Source of the DNA: Bog-473 sp963791455 | Lineage (GTDB): Bacteria; Actinomycetota; Acidimicrobiia; Acidimicrobiales; RAAP-2 | Direction of reading: 5' to 3' | Assembly: GCA_963791455.1 (NCBI GenBank) | Contig: CAWBSM010000002.1 | Coordinates: 62,001-126,000, forward strand | Length of the DNA stretch: 64,000 bases | Part shown: piece by piece, positions 52,548 to 60,991 of the stretch | How positions within the stretch are numbered: position 1 is the first letter of the stretch | Layout of the letters: each line of letters begins with the position of its first letter | Position numbers and translations under genes: made by a program | The notes under the pieces: model-generated | The model's database searches: none | What the model was told of the DNA's origin: nothing | Seen by the model: the letters and a program-made list of their open reading frames with translations, nothing else

Positions 52548-53570
52548 GTGTCCGGGCCTTCTGACGACGAGCCTGCGGTGCTGGCCTTCGACGGGGGCAG
52601 CACCAAGACCGATGCCGTCCTCGTCTCGCGTGCCGGCGCCGTCCTGGGGCGGGCCCGAGTAGGCCCGAGCAACCACCAGCTCGTCGGGCTCGAGGGCACG
52701 GTCGAGGCACTGACGAACGCTGTCGCTGCCGTTTTGGAGGACGCGAACCTGGGCGGGCCACGCCGGCCGTTGTGCCCGGCCGGGGTGTACTGCCTCGCGG
52801 GCATCGACCTGCCCGTCGACGAGGAGAAGCTCGCGCCGGCCATCGACGCGCTGGGATGGACCGAGCACGCCATCCTGCGCAACGACACGTTCGCCATCTC
52901 CCGGGCGGGCACGACGAAGTCCTGGGGCATCGGCGTGGTGTGCGGCACGGGGATGAACTGCGCAGCCGTCGGCCCGGACGGAAGGACGGTCCGCTTTCCC
53001 GCCCTGGCCGAGCTCTCGGGCGACTTCGCACCGGGCGGCGCTTGGCTGGGGCTGCGGGCGCTCGGTCTGGCGCTGCGAGACGGCGACGGGCGGGGCGAGC
53101 GGACCTCACTGAGCGAACGGGTACCGGCGCATCTCGGAGAGACCTCGGCCGAGTCGGTGCTCACCGGCATCTACACGGGTTCCATTCCCTACGGTCGCCT
53201 CTTCGAACTGGCGCGGGTCTTGCTCGACGCTGCCGCGGAGGGTGACGCAGTGGCCCGACAGGCGGCCGACACCTTGGCCGACGAGGTGACGGCGTTCGTC
53301 CGGGCGGCCGTCGTCCGCCTCGACCTCCAGGACGAGGCCGTGGCGGTGGTGCTGGGGGGCGGCGTGTTCGACACCACCGACACCACGTTCCACGACCGCG
53401 TGGCCAGCGGCGTCCGCGCCGCGGCACCAAAAGCGGTCCTCGTTCGCCTCGACGCCCCTCCGGTGCTCGGAGCCGCACTGATCGGTCTCGACGCCCTCGG
53501 GGCTCCGGAGAGCGCCCGGGCCAGAGCCCGCCAGGCCCTCATCTCGGACTCCGACGCAGGCGTCTCCTAG
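52548..53570 (+). CDS. N-acetylglucosamine kinase-like BadF/BadG/BcrA ATPase
   Basis: 340 residues of the ASKHA fold. The first phosphate loop is VLAFDGGSTKTDAVLVSRAG, then VGPSNHQLVG, the adenosine-side loop GIGVVCGTGMNCAAVGPDGR, and the second-domain VAVVLGGGVFDTTDT. GDFAPGGAWLGLRALGLALR matches GlcNAc/2-hydroxyglutaryl-type activating ATPases, and sugar kinases of this family act on GlcNAc. The GTG start leaves 23 bp to the divergent GH4 gene. Confidence 0.85.
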   Translation: MSGPSDDEPAVLAFDGGSTKTDAVLVSRAGAVLGRARVGPSNHQLVGLEGTVEALTNAVAAVLEDANLGGPRRPLCPAGVYCLAGIDLPVDEEKLAPAIDALGWTEHAILRNDTFAISRAGTTKSWGIGVVCGTGMNCAAVGPDGRTVRFPALAELSGDFAPGGAWLGLRALGLALRDGDGRGERTSLSERVPAHLGETSAESVLTGIYTGSIPYGRLFELARVLLDAAAEGDAVARQAADTLADEVTAFVRAAVVRLDLQDEAVAVVLGGGVFDTTDTTFHDRVASGVRAAAPKAVLVRLDAPPVLGAALIGLDALGAPESARARARQALISDSDAGVS

Positions 53571-53595
53571 CGGTCGGTCCGCGCTGGCCGTGTGT

Positions 53596-53636
53596 GAGAC
53601 CGCGCTGGCCGCAGTCGAACCTGCGGATCGGGTCTC
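53596..53636. terminator. Nested hairpin between convergent kinase and MFS genes
   Basis: The inner stem is CCGCAG-TCGAAC-CTGCGG (53609-53626), the outer GAGACC (53596-53601) with GGTCTC (53631-53636). It occupies the gap between two convergent genes and could stop both transcripts. It has no U-tract. Confidence 0.5.
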
Positions 53637-55715
53637 TCAGTCACCCGACGCGTCGGCCGTCACGGTGGCATGCGGCATGGCGTCCGCCACCATTCGCTCG
53701 TCGTCGGCCAACAACGCGTGGGCGAGTTGCTTGACCATCTCGATGATCTCGGGATGCTCCTCGGGATTCCAGCCCTCGAGCAGCTCGGTGAGCCCGTTGC
53801 GCCTCGCCTCGGTGAGCTTCTCGAGCGCGCTCGAGCCCTTCGACGTCAGGTAGAGGTCACACTCCGCTCCCCGACGTCGTTCCTCGATCATGCCGGCGGC
53901 GAGCAAGCCGTCCACGCCGGTTTGGATCAGCCCGGGATCGACCTTCAGGCGCTCCGCCACTTCGTTGACGGTGCACGCGGGCCGGTCGGCGAGACGGTAC
54001 AGCAGCCAGACTGAACGTGGAGGGAGCGCGATCCCGGCCCGCTGGGCCAGGGTGTCGTACAGCTCGGCGCGGTTCTCCCGGATCGACAGCCGCGTCAACG
54101 CGAGTTCAATCTCCTGCAGCGACGACCGGTGGTCCGGCATGCCGTGCACCTCACCCAGATCGACCGTCTGCACCGTCTTGCGCAGCTCGACCTCGGGGAG
54201 CAGGAAGCTCAGCAGGAACGCGAAGAACGATATGGGCACCGCCACGAGGAACACCACCTGCACCGCGTGCGTCACCGCGTCGATGTACTTCAGGTAGAAG
54301 ATCAAACCCAGCGCCGTCGACTTCAACTTGGCCAGCACCGCCGGGTCCAGTGTCTGTGGGTTGAACGACCTCAGCACCGACGGCGGAACTCTCGCCAAAG
54401 TGGGGGCGAAGGTGTGGCTGAACACGATGGCATAGATGGCACCGAACACCGCCGTGCCGAAGGAACCACCGATCATGCGGAAGAAAGTGGCACTGCTCGT
54501 CGCGACGCCGAGGTCTTCGTACGACACCGCGTTCTGCACCGCCACCACGAGAACCTGCATGATCAACCCAAGGCCGACACCAAAGACGAACATGTAGAAC
54601 GCCAGGGTCCAGCCGTTGATAGAGGCATCGATGTACGACAACAGGTAGGCACCCAGGGTCATAAAAGCCGTCCCGAGGATCGGGAAGATCTTGTAGCGGC
54701 CCCACCTCGTGACGAGCCGGCCCGAGGTGATGGCGGCACCGAGCAAACCGAGCATGAGCGGCAGCAGGCGCAGGCCCGATTCCGTCGGGGTCACGCCTTT
54801 GACGTTCTGCAGGAACAGCGGGAGGAACGTCAGTGCGCCGAACATGGCGAAGCCCATGACGAAGCCAATGGCGCTGGCCGCCGTGAAGACCCGGATCCGG
54901 AACAGCCTGAGCGGGATCACGGGTTCCGACGCGCGGTGCTCGGCGAGAAGGAAAGCTCCCGCGAGCACGACGCCGAGCACGGCGGTGAAAATGCTCGGCG
55001 CCGAACCCCAGGCCCACGAGATCCCACCCAGGCTCGCGAAGAGGATGAGCGAGGTCGCCGAACCGGCCAGCAACAGGGTCCCGGCGTAATCGATGGTGTG
55101 GTGGACCTTGCGCAGATGGCCGGGCAACACGGCGCCGGTGACGAAGAGCGCAAGGATCCCGAGGGGCAGGTTGATGTAGAAGACCCAGCGCCACGACAGA
55201 TAGGTGACGCAGAGCCCGCCGATCAACGGTCCGATCACCGTGGCCACACCGAACATGGCGCCGAAGAGCCCCATGTATCGGCCGCGCTCGCGCGGCGAGA
55301 CGACGTCGCCGATGATCGTCTGCGCTCCGACCATCAGCCCGCCACCACCAAGTCCCTGCAGGGCGCGGAACGCGATCAGCTCGGTCATGGTGTGGCTGAA
55401 GCCACACAACGCGGATCCGATCAGGAAGATCACGATCGCCGCCTGGAAGAAGGCCTTCCGACCGTATTGGTCCCCCAACTTTCCCCACAATGGCGTGGAA
55501 ACAGTCGAGGCGAGGAGGTAGGCGGTGACCACCCAGGCCAGGTGCGACCCGCCGTGCAGGTCGCCCACGATGGTCGGCAGCGCCGTCGAGACGATGGTCT
55601 GGTCGAGCGCGGCCAGCAACATGCCGAGCAACAGAGCGCCCAGGATCCACCACAGCCGTCGCTTACTGATCTTCTCGACCGCTACGGGGGGCGTTGCAAC
55701 GACGCTCACACCCAC
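53637..55715 (-). CDS. DHA2-family MFS exporter fused to a C-terminal MarR domain
   Basis: 692 residues. Residues 1-520 are a 14-helix drug:H+ antiporter: LLGMLLAALDQTIVSTALPT (motif D1/C), LWGKLGDQYGRKAFFQAAIV (motif A), GLGGGGLMVGAQTIIGDVVS, then TVIGPLIGGLCVTYLSWRWV (motif C). From about residue 550 a winged-helix MarR-like domain follows: SVWLLYRLADRPACTVNEVA, ERLKVDPGLIQTGVDGLLAA, and the wing RRRGAECDLYLTSKGSSALE. Such domains sense ligands and bind DNA; tied to the membrane it could be a sensor. The start is GTG. Its promoter lies upstream. Confidence 0.9.
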   Translation of the reverse strand: MGVSVVATPPVAVEKISKRRLWWILGALLLGMLLAALDQTIVSTALPTIVGDLHGGSHLAWVVTAYLLASTVSTPLWGKLGDQYGRKAFFQAAIVIFLIGSALCGFSHTMTELIAFRALQGLGGGGLMVGAQTIIGDVVSPRERGRYMGLFGAMFGVATVIGPLIGGLCVTYLSWRWVFYINLPLGILALFVTGAVLPGHLRKVHHTIDYAGTLLLAGSATSLILFASLGGISWAWGSAPSIFTAVLGVVLAGAFLLAEHRASEPVIPLRLFRIRVFTAASAIGFVMGFAMFGALTFLPLFLQNVKGVTPTESGLRLLPLMLGLLGAAITSGRLVTRWGRYKIFPILGTAFMTLGAYLLSYIDASINGWTLAFYMFVFGVGLGLIMQVLVVAVQNAVSYEDLGVATSSATFFRMIGGSFGTAVFGAIYAIVFSHTFAPTLARVPPSVLRSFNPQTLDPAVLAKLKSTALGLIFYLKYIDAVTHAVQVVFLVAVPISFFAFLLSFLLPEVELRKTVQTVDLGEVHGMPDHRSSLQEIELALTRLSIRENRAELYDTLAQRAGIALPPRSVWLLYRLADRPACTVNEVAERLKVDPGLIQTGVDGLLAAGMIEERRRGAECDLYLTSKGSSALEKLTEARRNGLTELLEGWNPEEHPEIIEMVKQLAHALLADDERMVADAMPHATVTADASGD

Positions 55716-55741
55716 CTCCCGACTTCGGCCACGATGGGCTC

Positions 55742-55770
55742 AGAGTACGAATGCCCTGTTCAAAATGCAA
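55742..55770 (-). promoter_or_regulatory. Predicted promoter of the MFS-MarR gene
   Basis: Reading leftward, TTGCAT (55770-55765), a 17-bp spacer, TACTCT (55747-55742). The start codon is 27 bp downstream. This AT-richer patch stands out in the 213-bp divergent gap before the nitronate monooxygenase gene. Confidence 0.5.
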
Positions 55771-55928
55771 CCACGGACGGCTCACCGCACCTTTCCGCCG
55801 GGCCGGTCACGGCGGACACACCGCCGTTGAGGCCGCACACGCCGTCTGCCGCAGGCCCGCGCTACGGTCGCCGCCGTGTCTGTGGACCGCACAGCACACA
55901 TGGATCAGATCGAGGAAGGGCTTCACCG

Positions 55929-56894
55929 ATGCGAACACGCCTCACTGAGCTGCTCGGGATCGAGCACCCCGTCATGCTGGCCGGCATGGGGGGCGTCTCC
56001 TACTCCGCACTCGTGTCGGCAGTCTCGGGGGCGGGCGGTTTCGGGTGTCTGGGCGCCGGCACCATGAGCAACGCCACCATGGAGGCCGAGATGTCCGCCG
56101 TGCGCGCGACCACCGACAAGCCCTTCGCCGTCGACCTCCTCACGGCCATGCCCGGCAGCATGAAGGAGCAGGTCCAGATCATCATCGATGGCGGCGCGAC
56201 GGCCTTCGTGGCGGCTCTCGGCGTCCCCACCGAGGTGATCGAACAGTGCCACCGCGCCAACGTGTTGGTCGTCAACATGTGCGGCAAGGTCGAGCACGCC
56301 GTGCGCGCCGTGGATGCCGGTTGCGACCTGGTCGTGGCTCAGGGCACCGAGGCGGGTGGCCACACGGGCCAGGTGGCGACGCTGCCTCTCGTCCCCCAAG
56401 TCGTCGATGCGGTCGGCGACCGCGTGCCCGTCGTCGCCGCCGGAGGCATCTTCGACGGGCGAGGGCTTGCGGCGGCGTTGTCGCTCGGCGCAGCCGGGGT
56501 CTGGGTCGGCACCCGCTTCATCGCCACCCCGGAGGCGCGTGGCGTGTTGGGCTACAAGGAGAAGCTCCTGACGAGCCGCGAGGATCAGACGACCATCAGC
56601 CGTGCCTACTCGGGCAAGACCATGCGGGTGGTGCGAAACAGCTACACCGACCACTTCGACGCCCATCCAGAGGAGCTCAAGAAGTTCCCCGAGCAACTGG
56701 GCGTCTCGTACGGGGCCGGGACCATGCATCTCGGTGGCGACTCCTTCACCGAAGGCGTCGACGTGGACAAGGAGTGTTACCCGGCTGGCCAAGGTGTGGG
56801 CGCGATCTCCGGGCTCGTGCCCGCGGGCGAGCTCGTGCGTCGGTTCGTCGCCGAGGCCGAGACGGTCCTCGACCGCCTGGCGTCCGTGCGCTGA
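55929..56894 (+). CDS. Nitronate monooxygenase
   Basis: A 321-residue FMN-dependent TIM-barrel enzyme that oxidises alkyl nitronates such as 3-nitropropionate. FMN-site stretches are IEHPVMLAGMGGVSYSALVS, VVAQGTEAGGHTGQVATLPL (catalytic His after GTEAGG) and VPVVAAGGIFDGRGLAAALS, then LGAAGVWVGTRFIATPE. Some members instead act as enoyl reductases. ATG 55929 begins the conserved MRTRLTELLGIEHPV. Its neighbour 51 bp downstream is an SDR. Confidence 0.9.
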   Translation: MRTRLTELLGIEHPVMLAGMGGVSYSALVSAVSGAGGFGCLGAGTMSNATMEAEMSAVRATTDKPFAVDLLTAMPGSMKEQVQIIIDGGATAFVAALGVPTEVIEQCHRANVLVVNMCGKVEHAVRAVDAGCDLVVAQGTEAGGHTGQVATLPLVPQVVDAVGDRVPVVAAGGIFDGRGLAAALSLGAAGVWVGTRFIATPEARGVLGYKEKLLTSREDQTTISRAYSGKTMRVVRNSYTDHFDAHPEELKKFPEQLGVSYGAGTMHLGGDSFTEGVDVDKECYPAGQGVGAISGLVPAGELVRRFVAEAETVLDRLASVR

Positions 56895-56945
56895 GCCAAC
56901 GGAGTCGCGGGCGACGATGCATGGCAGCGGTCCGGGAGGACCCAG

Positions 56946-57768
56946 ATGACGATCGAATCCACTGTGGAACGACGGGTGGCGCTGGTTACCGGAGCCAATC
57001 ACGGGATCGGCGCGGCAACGGCGAAGGCCCTGGCGGCGCAGGGCACCGCTGTCCTGTGCGCCTACTTCCGCAACGAGCGCCAGGGTGGGCTCGACGACCC
57101 TTCGTTGCCGGCCGCCTATCGGGCGACCCGGATGGCCCGGGCGGACTTCGTCGTCGAGTCCATCCGGGCCTCGGGAGGCCGGGCCTTCTCGCTCGAGACC
57201 GACCTGTCCGAAGCCTCGAGCATCCCCTCCCTGTTCGATGCCGCGGAGGCCGAGCTCGGTCCGGTGCAGATCCTGGTCAACAACGCGTCCGGATGGATCG
57301 CCGACACGTTTGTCCCCGCGGCGACCGATCGCTTCGGACGCGCTCGAGGCCCCTGTCAGCCCGCGCTCGCTCGATCAGGTGTTCGGCGTCGACGCTCGGG
57401 CGGCGGGATTGCTCATCGGGGAGTTCGCCCGGCGCCACGTGGCTCGTCAGGCGCGGTGGGGCCGCATCGTCGGCCTGACCTCCGGTGACGGTGGCGCGTT
57501 CCCCGAGGAGGTCTCCTATGGCGCCGCCAAGGCCGCACAGGTCAACTTCACTCTCAGCGCTGCCGCCGAGCTCGCACCCTTTGGCGTCACCGCCAACGTC
57601 GTGCACCCACCCATCACCGACACGGGGTGGGTGAACCAGAAGACGGCCGCGCTCGCGCAGGCCTCGGGCCGCCGCGTTGCCACACCGCGGGACGTCGCCG
57701 AGGTGATCGCCTACCTGGCCTCTGATGCGGCGGCGCTCATCACGGGGAACGTGATCCGGCTCCGTTGA
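56946..57768 (+). CDS. Short-chain dehydrogenase/reductase, apparent frameshift
   Basis: About 273 residues after repair. It begins TVERRVALVTGANHGIGAAT, with the NNAG-type loop ILVNNASGWIADTFVPA. Around 57340 the frame must skip one base: ...TDRFGR then LEAPVSPRSLDQVFGVDA. The likely surplus base is in ggacgcgctcg. The second half has IVGLTSGDGGAFPEEVSYGA with Ser and YxxxK (YGAAKAAQVNFTLS), VVHPPITDTGW and ends AALITGNVIRLR. The product is unknown. The single +1 shift is probably a sequence error, because both halves are well preserved. Confidence 0.8.
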
Positions 57769-57835
57769 CCTCGCACGGCGTGCGGTTCGTTGGCACCCAC
57801 GACCCCAACGAGTACTGGTCGAGGAGAGCGGACCG

Positions 57836-58012
57836 TCACGCGATCCGGTAGGTCCGGAGTCCGTGAGCCAGGACCTTGCCCGCCTCGTCGGTCGCCGTGA
57901 TTTCGGTGAAGATCAACTCCCGGGGCCCGGCGAATCGTGCGTGGCCCTGCAGCAGAGATCGCTGGAACGGTCCCATGGCGCCTCCTCGGGGATCCCGTCG
58001 GGCACCGATCAC
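57836..58012 (-). pseudogene. Possible hotdog-thioesterase C-terminal remnant
   Basis: A leftward frame ends ARFAGPRELIFTEITATDEA then GKVLAHGLRTYRIA. This matches the last two strands of PaaI-type acyl-CoA thioesterases in pattern, but the preceding sequence does not form the rest of a hotdog fold. The only in-frame start nearby is a GTG at 58012, giving 58 residues. It may be a decayed thioesterase or a chance resemblance. Confidence 0.3.
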
Positions 58013-58077
58013 CCGATGCGCCGCCGTCAGAATGGGACATGCAGTCGCCTCACCGGCACCCGTGGTTGCCACCCCGA

Positions 58078-58118
58078 CAATATTTTTCTGTACGGTCATG
58101 GAATATTGTGATATATCA
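58078..58118 (+). promoter_or_regulatory. AT-rich PadR promoter/operator region
   Basis: CAATATT (58078-58084) and AATATTG (58102-58108) form an inverted repeat across 17 bp, immediately followed by the perfect palindrome TGATATATCA (58109-58118). This is the most AT-rich patch in the right half of the window. It lies 66 bp upstream of the PadR start, a typical place for an autoregulatory PadR operator. Confidence 0.55.
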
Positions 58119-58184
58119 TTAGTGTTCGTAAGTGAGCGAGATACCGGCCCATCGAGGGCCGGGACACCCACGGAGGAGGCAGCA

Positions 58185-58751
58185 ATGGAACATGAACACC
58201 ACCACGAAAAGGAACACCACCACGACCACGACCACATCCGCGACCACTTCTTCGCTGGTCGCGGCGTGCGCGGCCCCCGGGGCCGTTGGGCCGGCGGCCG
58301 GGGCGGGTGGGGCGGAGGACGACGCATGCCGCGCGGCGCGATCCGCACCGCCATCCTGGTCGCTCTGCGCGACGAGCCGGCGCACGGATACGAGGTCATG
58401 CGGCGCCTGGAGGAGATGAGCGGAGGCCTCTGGCGTCCCAGTCCCGGGTCGGTCTATCCGCACCTCCAGATGCTCGAGGACGAGGGCGAGGTCCAATCGG
58501 CGGAGGTCGATGGCAGCCGCACCTACACACTGACTGACGCCGGGCGGGCCGAGGCCGAGAAGGCCGCCCTCCCCTGGGAGGACGACGGTGAGGCCGATGA
58601 AGCGGTCCGCTCGCTCCGCGTCGGCGTGGGCCAGCTCATGAGCGCGGCCAAGCAGCTTGCGGGAGCGGGCGAGAAGGCCCAGATCGAACGTGGCAGCGCT
58701 GTGATCCAGAAGGCCCGCAAGGAGCTGTACCAGATCCTGGCCGAGGATTGA
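58185..58751 (+). CDS. PadR-family transcriptional regulator with His-rich N-terminus
   Basis: 188 residues. The first 16 read MEHEHHHEKEHHHDHD, a likely metal-binding tag, then a Gly/Arg stretch. The PadR winged helix is RTAILVALRDEPAHGYEVMR, RRLEEMSGGLWRPSPGSVYP, HLQMLEDEGEVQSAEVDGSR and TYTLTDAGRAEAEKAALP. The C-terminal dimerisation helix follows. PadR repressors usually control a neighbouring exporter; the ABC genes begin 78 bp downstream. GGAGGAGGC precedes the ATG, which decides it over an in-frame ATG at 58098. Confidence 0.9.
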   Translation: MEHEHHHEKEHHHDHDHIRDHFFAGRGVRGPRGRWAGGRGGWGGGRRMPRGAIRTAILVALRDEPAHGYEVMRRLEEMSGGLWRPSPGSVYPHLQMLEDEGEVQSAEVDGSRTYTLTDAGRAEAEKAALPWEDDGEADEAVRSLRVGVGQLMSAAKQLAGAGEKAQIERGSAVIQKARKELYQILAED

Positions 58752-58829
58752 CCGAAACCGGCGACCGAGGCAGGCGGACCGGCATTCGGCGAGGGCCTCC
58801 GGTCTTGCCCAGTACTGTGCAGGTGAGCC

Positions 58830-59825
58830 ATGACGACGACGACCCCCACGACGTCGCTTGACGGCGCGTCCCCGGATGTGGCGCCGATCATCGAGACGGT
58901 CGGACTGACCAAGACGTATTCGGGCACGGACTTCCGTGCTGTCGACGAGCTGAATCTTCGGGTCGGGACTGGCGAGGTCTTCGGGCTCCTCGGGCCCAAC
59001 GGTGCGGGCAAGACCACGACGGTCGGCGTGCTCACGACGAGGGTGATCCCGACGGGCGGGCACGCCGTGGTCGGGGGCCTGGACGTCGTGCAGCACCCCA
59101 CCTTGGTGAAACAGCTCATCGGGGTGGTCTCCCAGCAGAACACCTTGGATCGCCAGCTCACACCGTGGGAGAACCTCTACTGGCACGGCCGCCTGTTCGG
59201 CATGGGAGCGAAAGAGTCAAGGGAAACGGCTGACGACCTGCTCGAAAGGTTCCAGCTGTCCCGCTTCGCCAAAGCCTCGGTCTACGCCCTCTCCGGTGGC
59301 ATGGCCCAGCGCTTGATGGTCGCGCGCGCCATCTTCCACCGGCCCGCCGTGCTCTTCCTCGACGAGCCCACCGCCGGCTTGGACCCCCAGGGCCGCCTTG
59401 CACTCTGGGACCTGCTCGAGCGCCTCAACGCCGACGGCCAGACCATCATGCTCACGACCCACTACATGGAGGAAGCCGACAAGTTGTGCGACCGGGTGGC
59501 CATCATGGATCACGGAAAGATCCTGGCTCTCGACACCCCGACCGAACTCAAGCGGAGTGTCGGCGCCGACACAATCGTGACCGTCAAGGCGGCTGGGGAC
59601 ACCGAACAATTGGCGGAAGCATTCGGTGCGCGGCTGGAAGGGCTCACACGGACGCGTCTCATCCCCGACGGAGTCGAGCTGCAGATCCGGGGCTCGGAGC
59701 GTCTCGTGCCTCGCATCGTCGAGGCCGCCGATTCGGCAGGATTCTCGTTGGCCGACTTGTCGGTGGCGGAACCGACGCTCGAGACCGTCTTCATCGGGTT
59801 GACCGGAAAGGACCTGCGCGACTGA
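58830..59825 (+). CDS. ABC transporter ATP-binding protein, DrrA-like
   Basis: 331 residues. Walker A is FGLLGPNGAGKTTTVGVLTT, the Q-loop SQQNTLDRQLTPWENLYW, the signature SGGMAQRLMVARAIFHRP, Walker B VLFLDEPTAGLDPQGRLALW, and the H-loop TIMLTTHYMEEADKLCD. A C-terminal domain like those of daunorubicin-resistance ATPases follows (FSLADLSVAEPTLETVFIGL). It pairs with the permease by a TGATG overlap and exports an unknown hydrophobic compound. Confidence 0.93.
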   Translation: MTTTTPTTSLDGASPDVAPIIETVGLTKTYSGTDFRAVDELNLRVGTGEVFGLLGPNGAGKTTTVGVLTTRVIPTGGHAVVGGLDVVQHPTLVKQLIGVVSQQNTLDRQLTPWENLYWHGRLFGMGAKESRETADDLLERFQLSRFAKASVYALSGGMAQRLMVARAIFHRPAVLFLDEPTAGLDPQGRLALWDLLERLNADGQTIMLTTHYMEEADKLCDRVAIMDHGKILALDTPTELKRSVGADTIVTVKAAGDTEQLAEAFGARLEGLTRTRLIPDGVELQIRGSERLVPRIVEAADSAGFSLADLSVAEPTLETVFIGLTGKDLRD

Positions 59826-60733
59826 TGGCGACCACTACCTCTCCGACCCACTCGGCATCCACCTTCGGGGCCGGCGCCCAACGTGTCGAGCTGACGCCCA
59901 CCCGCTCGGCCACCGCCGCCAGTCGGACCTCTCTGCGTGCCTTGATACAGCGCGACTTGGTCGTCTTGTGGAAACACAAGATCGAGTTCACGATCCGCAC
60001 TCTGGTACAGCCGTTCTTGCTGTGCTTCGTCTTCCTCTACGTCTTCCCCAAGATCGGGCAGGGCATCGGCGCCGCCAGTGGCATTCCGGGCGCGGAGTCG
60101 GCGTTCGCGACCGTGCTCGTGCCCGGCGTCGTCGGCCTCTCCATCATGTTCCAGGGGATCCAAGCCGTGGCCATGCCCCTGGCGCAGGAGTTCGGCTTCA
60201 CCCGCGAGATCGAGGACAGGGTGCAAGCGCCGTGCCCCATCTGGCTCGTCGCCATCTCCAAGGTGATCTCGGGCGGCGCCCAGGGGCTCATCTCGGCGGC
60301 CATCGTCCTGCCCATCGCCTCGGTGGTCCATGCCGCCGGCGTCGAGGCCCACATCGATCTCCACTGGCTGCTCATCGTCACCCTCGTGCCGCTGTCCTGC
60401 GTGTGCATGGCGTCGCTCGGCCTGCTGCTGGGGACCTCCTTCGAACCGCGCAACCTCGGTCTGATGTTCGGGTTCATCGTGCTCCCCATCACGTTCCTGG
60501 GTGGCACGTACTATCAGTGGACCCGGTTGGCGCCGGTCAAGGCGGGTCCGGTTCACTGGTTGCAGATCATCGTGCTCGTCAATCCGCTCATTTACATCAA
60601 CGATGGGATGCGAGCCGCCTTGACGGACGCAGCCCACATGCACCTCTACATCATCTACCCGGCCATCGTGGCGTTCAGCTTGATCTTCTTGACCCTCGGC
60701 CTGCGCAACTTCCGCAGCAAGGTACTCGCCTGA
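59825..60733 (+). CDS. ABC-2 type permease, DrrB-like
   Basis: 302 residues with about six transmembrane helices. Examples are VQPFLLCFVFLYVFPKIGQG, VLVPGVVGLSIMFQGIQAVA, GLISAAIVLPIASVVHAAGV, WLLIVTLVPLSCVCMASLGL and a last IYPAIVAFSLIFLTLGLRNF. The ABC-2 motif around PLAQEFGFTREIEDRVQAPC, with the E-loop after it, is typical of DrrB. Start ATG 59825 shares its A with the ATPase stop TGA. A terminator-like hairpin follows 7 bp downstream. Confidence 0.93.
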   Translation: MATTTSPTHSASTFGAGAQRVELTPTRSATAASRTSLRALIQRDLVVLWKHKIEFTIRTLVQPFLLCFVFLYVFPKIGQGIGAASGIPGAESAFATVLVPGVVGLSIMFQGIQAVAMPLAQEFGFTREIEDRVQAPCPIWLVAISKVISGGAQGLISAAIVLPIASVVHAAGVEAHIDLHWLLIVTLVPLSCVCMASLGLLLGTSFEPRNLGLMFGFIVLPITFLGGTYYQWTRLAPVKAGPVHWLQIIVLVNPLIYINDGMRAALTDAAHMHLYIIYPAIVAFSLIFLTLGLRNFRSKVLA

Positions 60734-60740
60734 TCAAACC

Positions 60741-60756
60741 GGGGGCCACGACCCCC
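60741..60756 (+). terminator. Hairpin after the ABC operon
   Basis: GGGGG-CCACGA-CCCCC begins 7 nt after the permease stop, followed by the T-containing ctcgtctctgg. It is a reasonable intrinsic terminator for this GC content. Confidence 0.5.
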
Positions 60757-60991
60757 CTCGTCTCTGGTCATGCCTGGGCGAAGGCCACCTTCACATGACT
60801 TGGCACCAGCGCCGGAGCAGACCGAACGGTCGCCCCACGACCGTCGCCGAACCGAGGTCACCCGAGTTTCGTTCCTGAGGCAAAAAGTCTGACAAACGCG
60901 ACAGATCGCGGCCACATCTGGGTAGGGTGAACCGCAACCGTGTAGCCAGAATACGCGACCGCTCCGGGTGGAACGGCGAAGGGACGGACAA

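Noticed and set aside
54129..55928. 600-codon upstream extension of the nitronate monooxygenase frame
   Set aside because: It runs antisense to the MFS gene. The conserved protein starts at ATG 55929.
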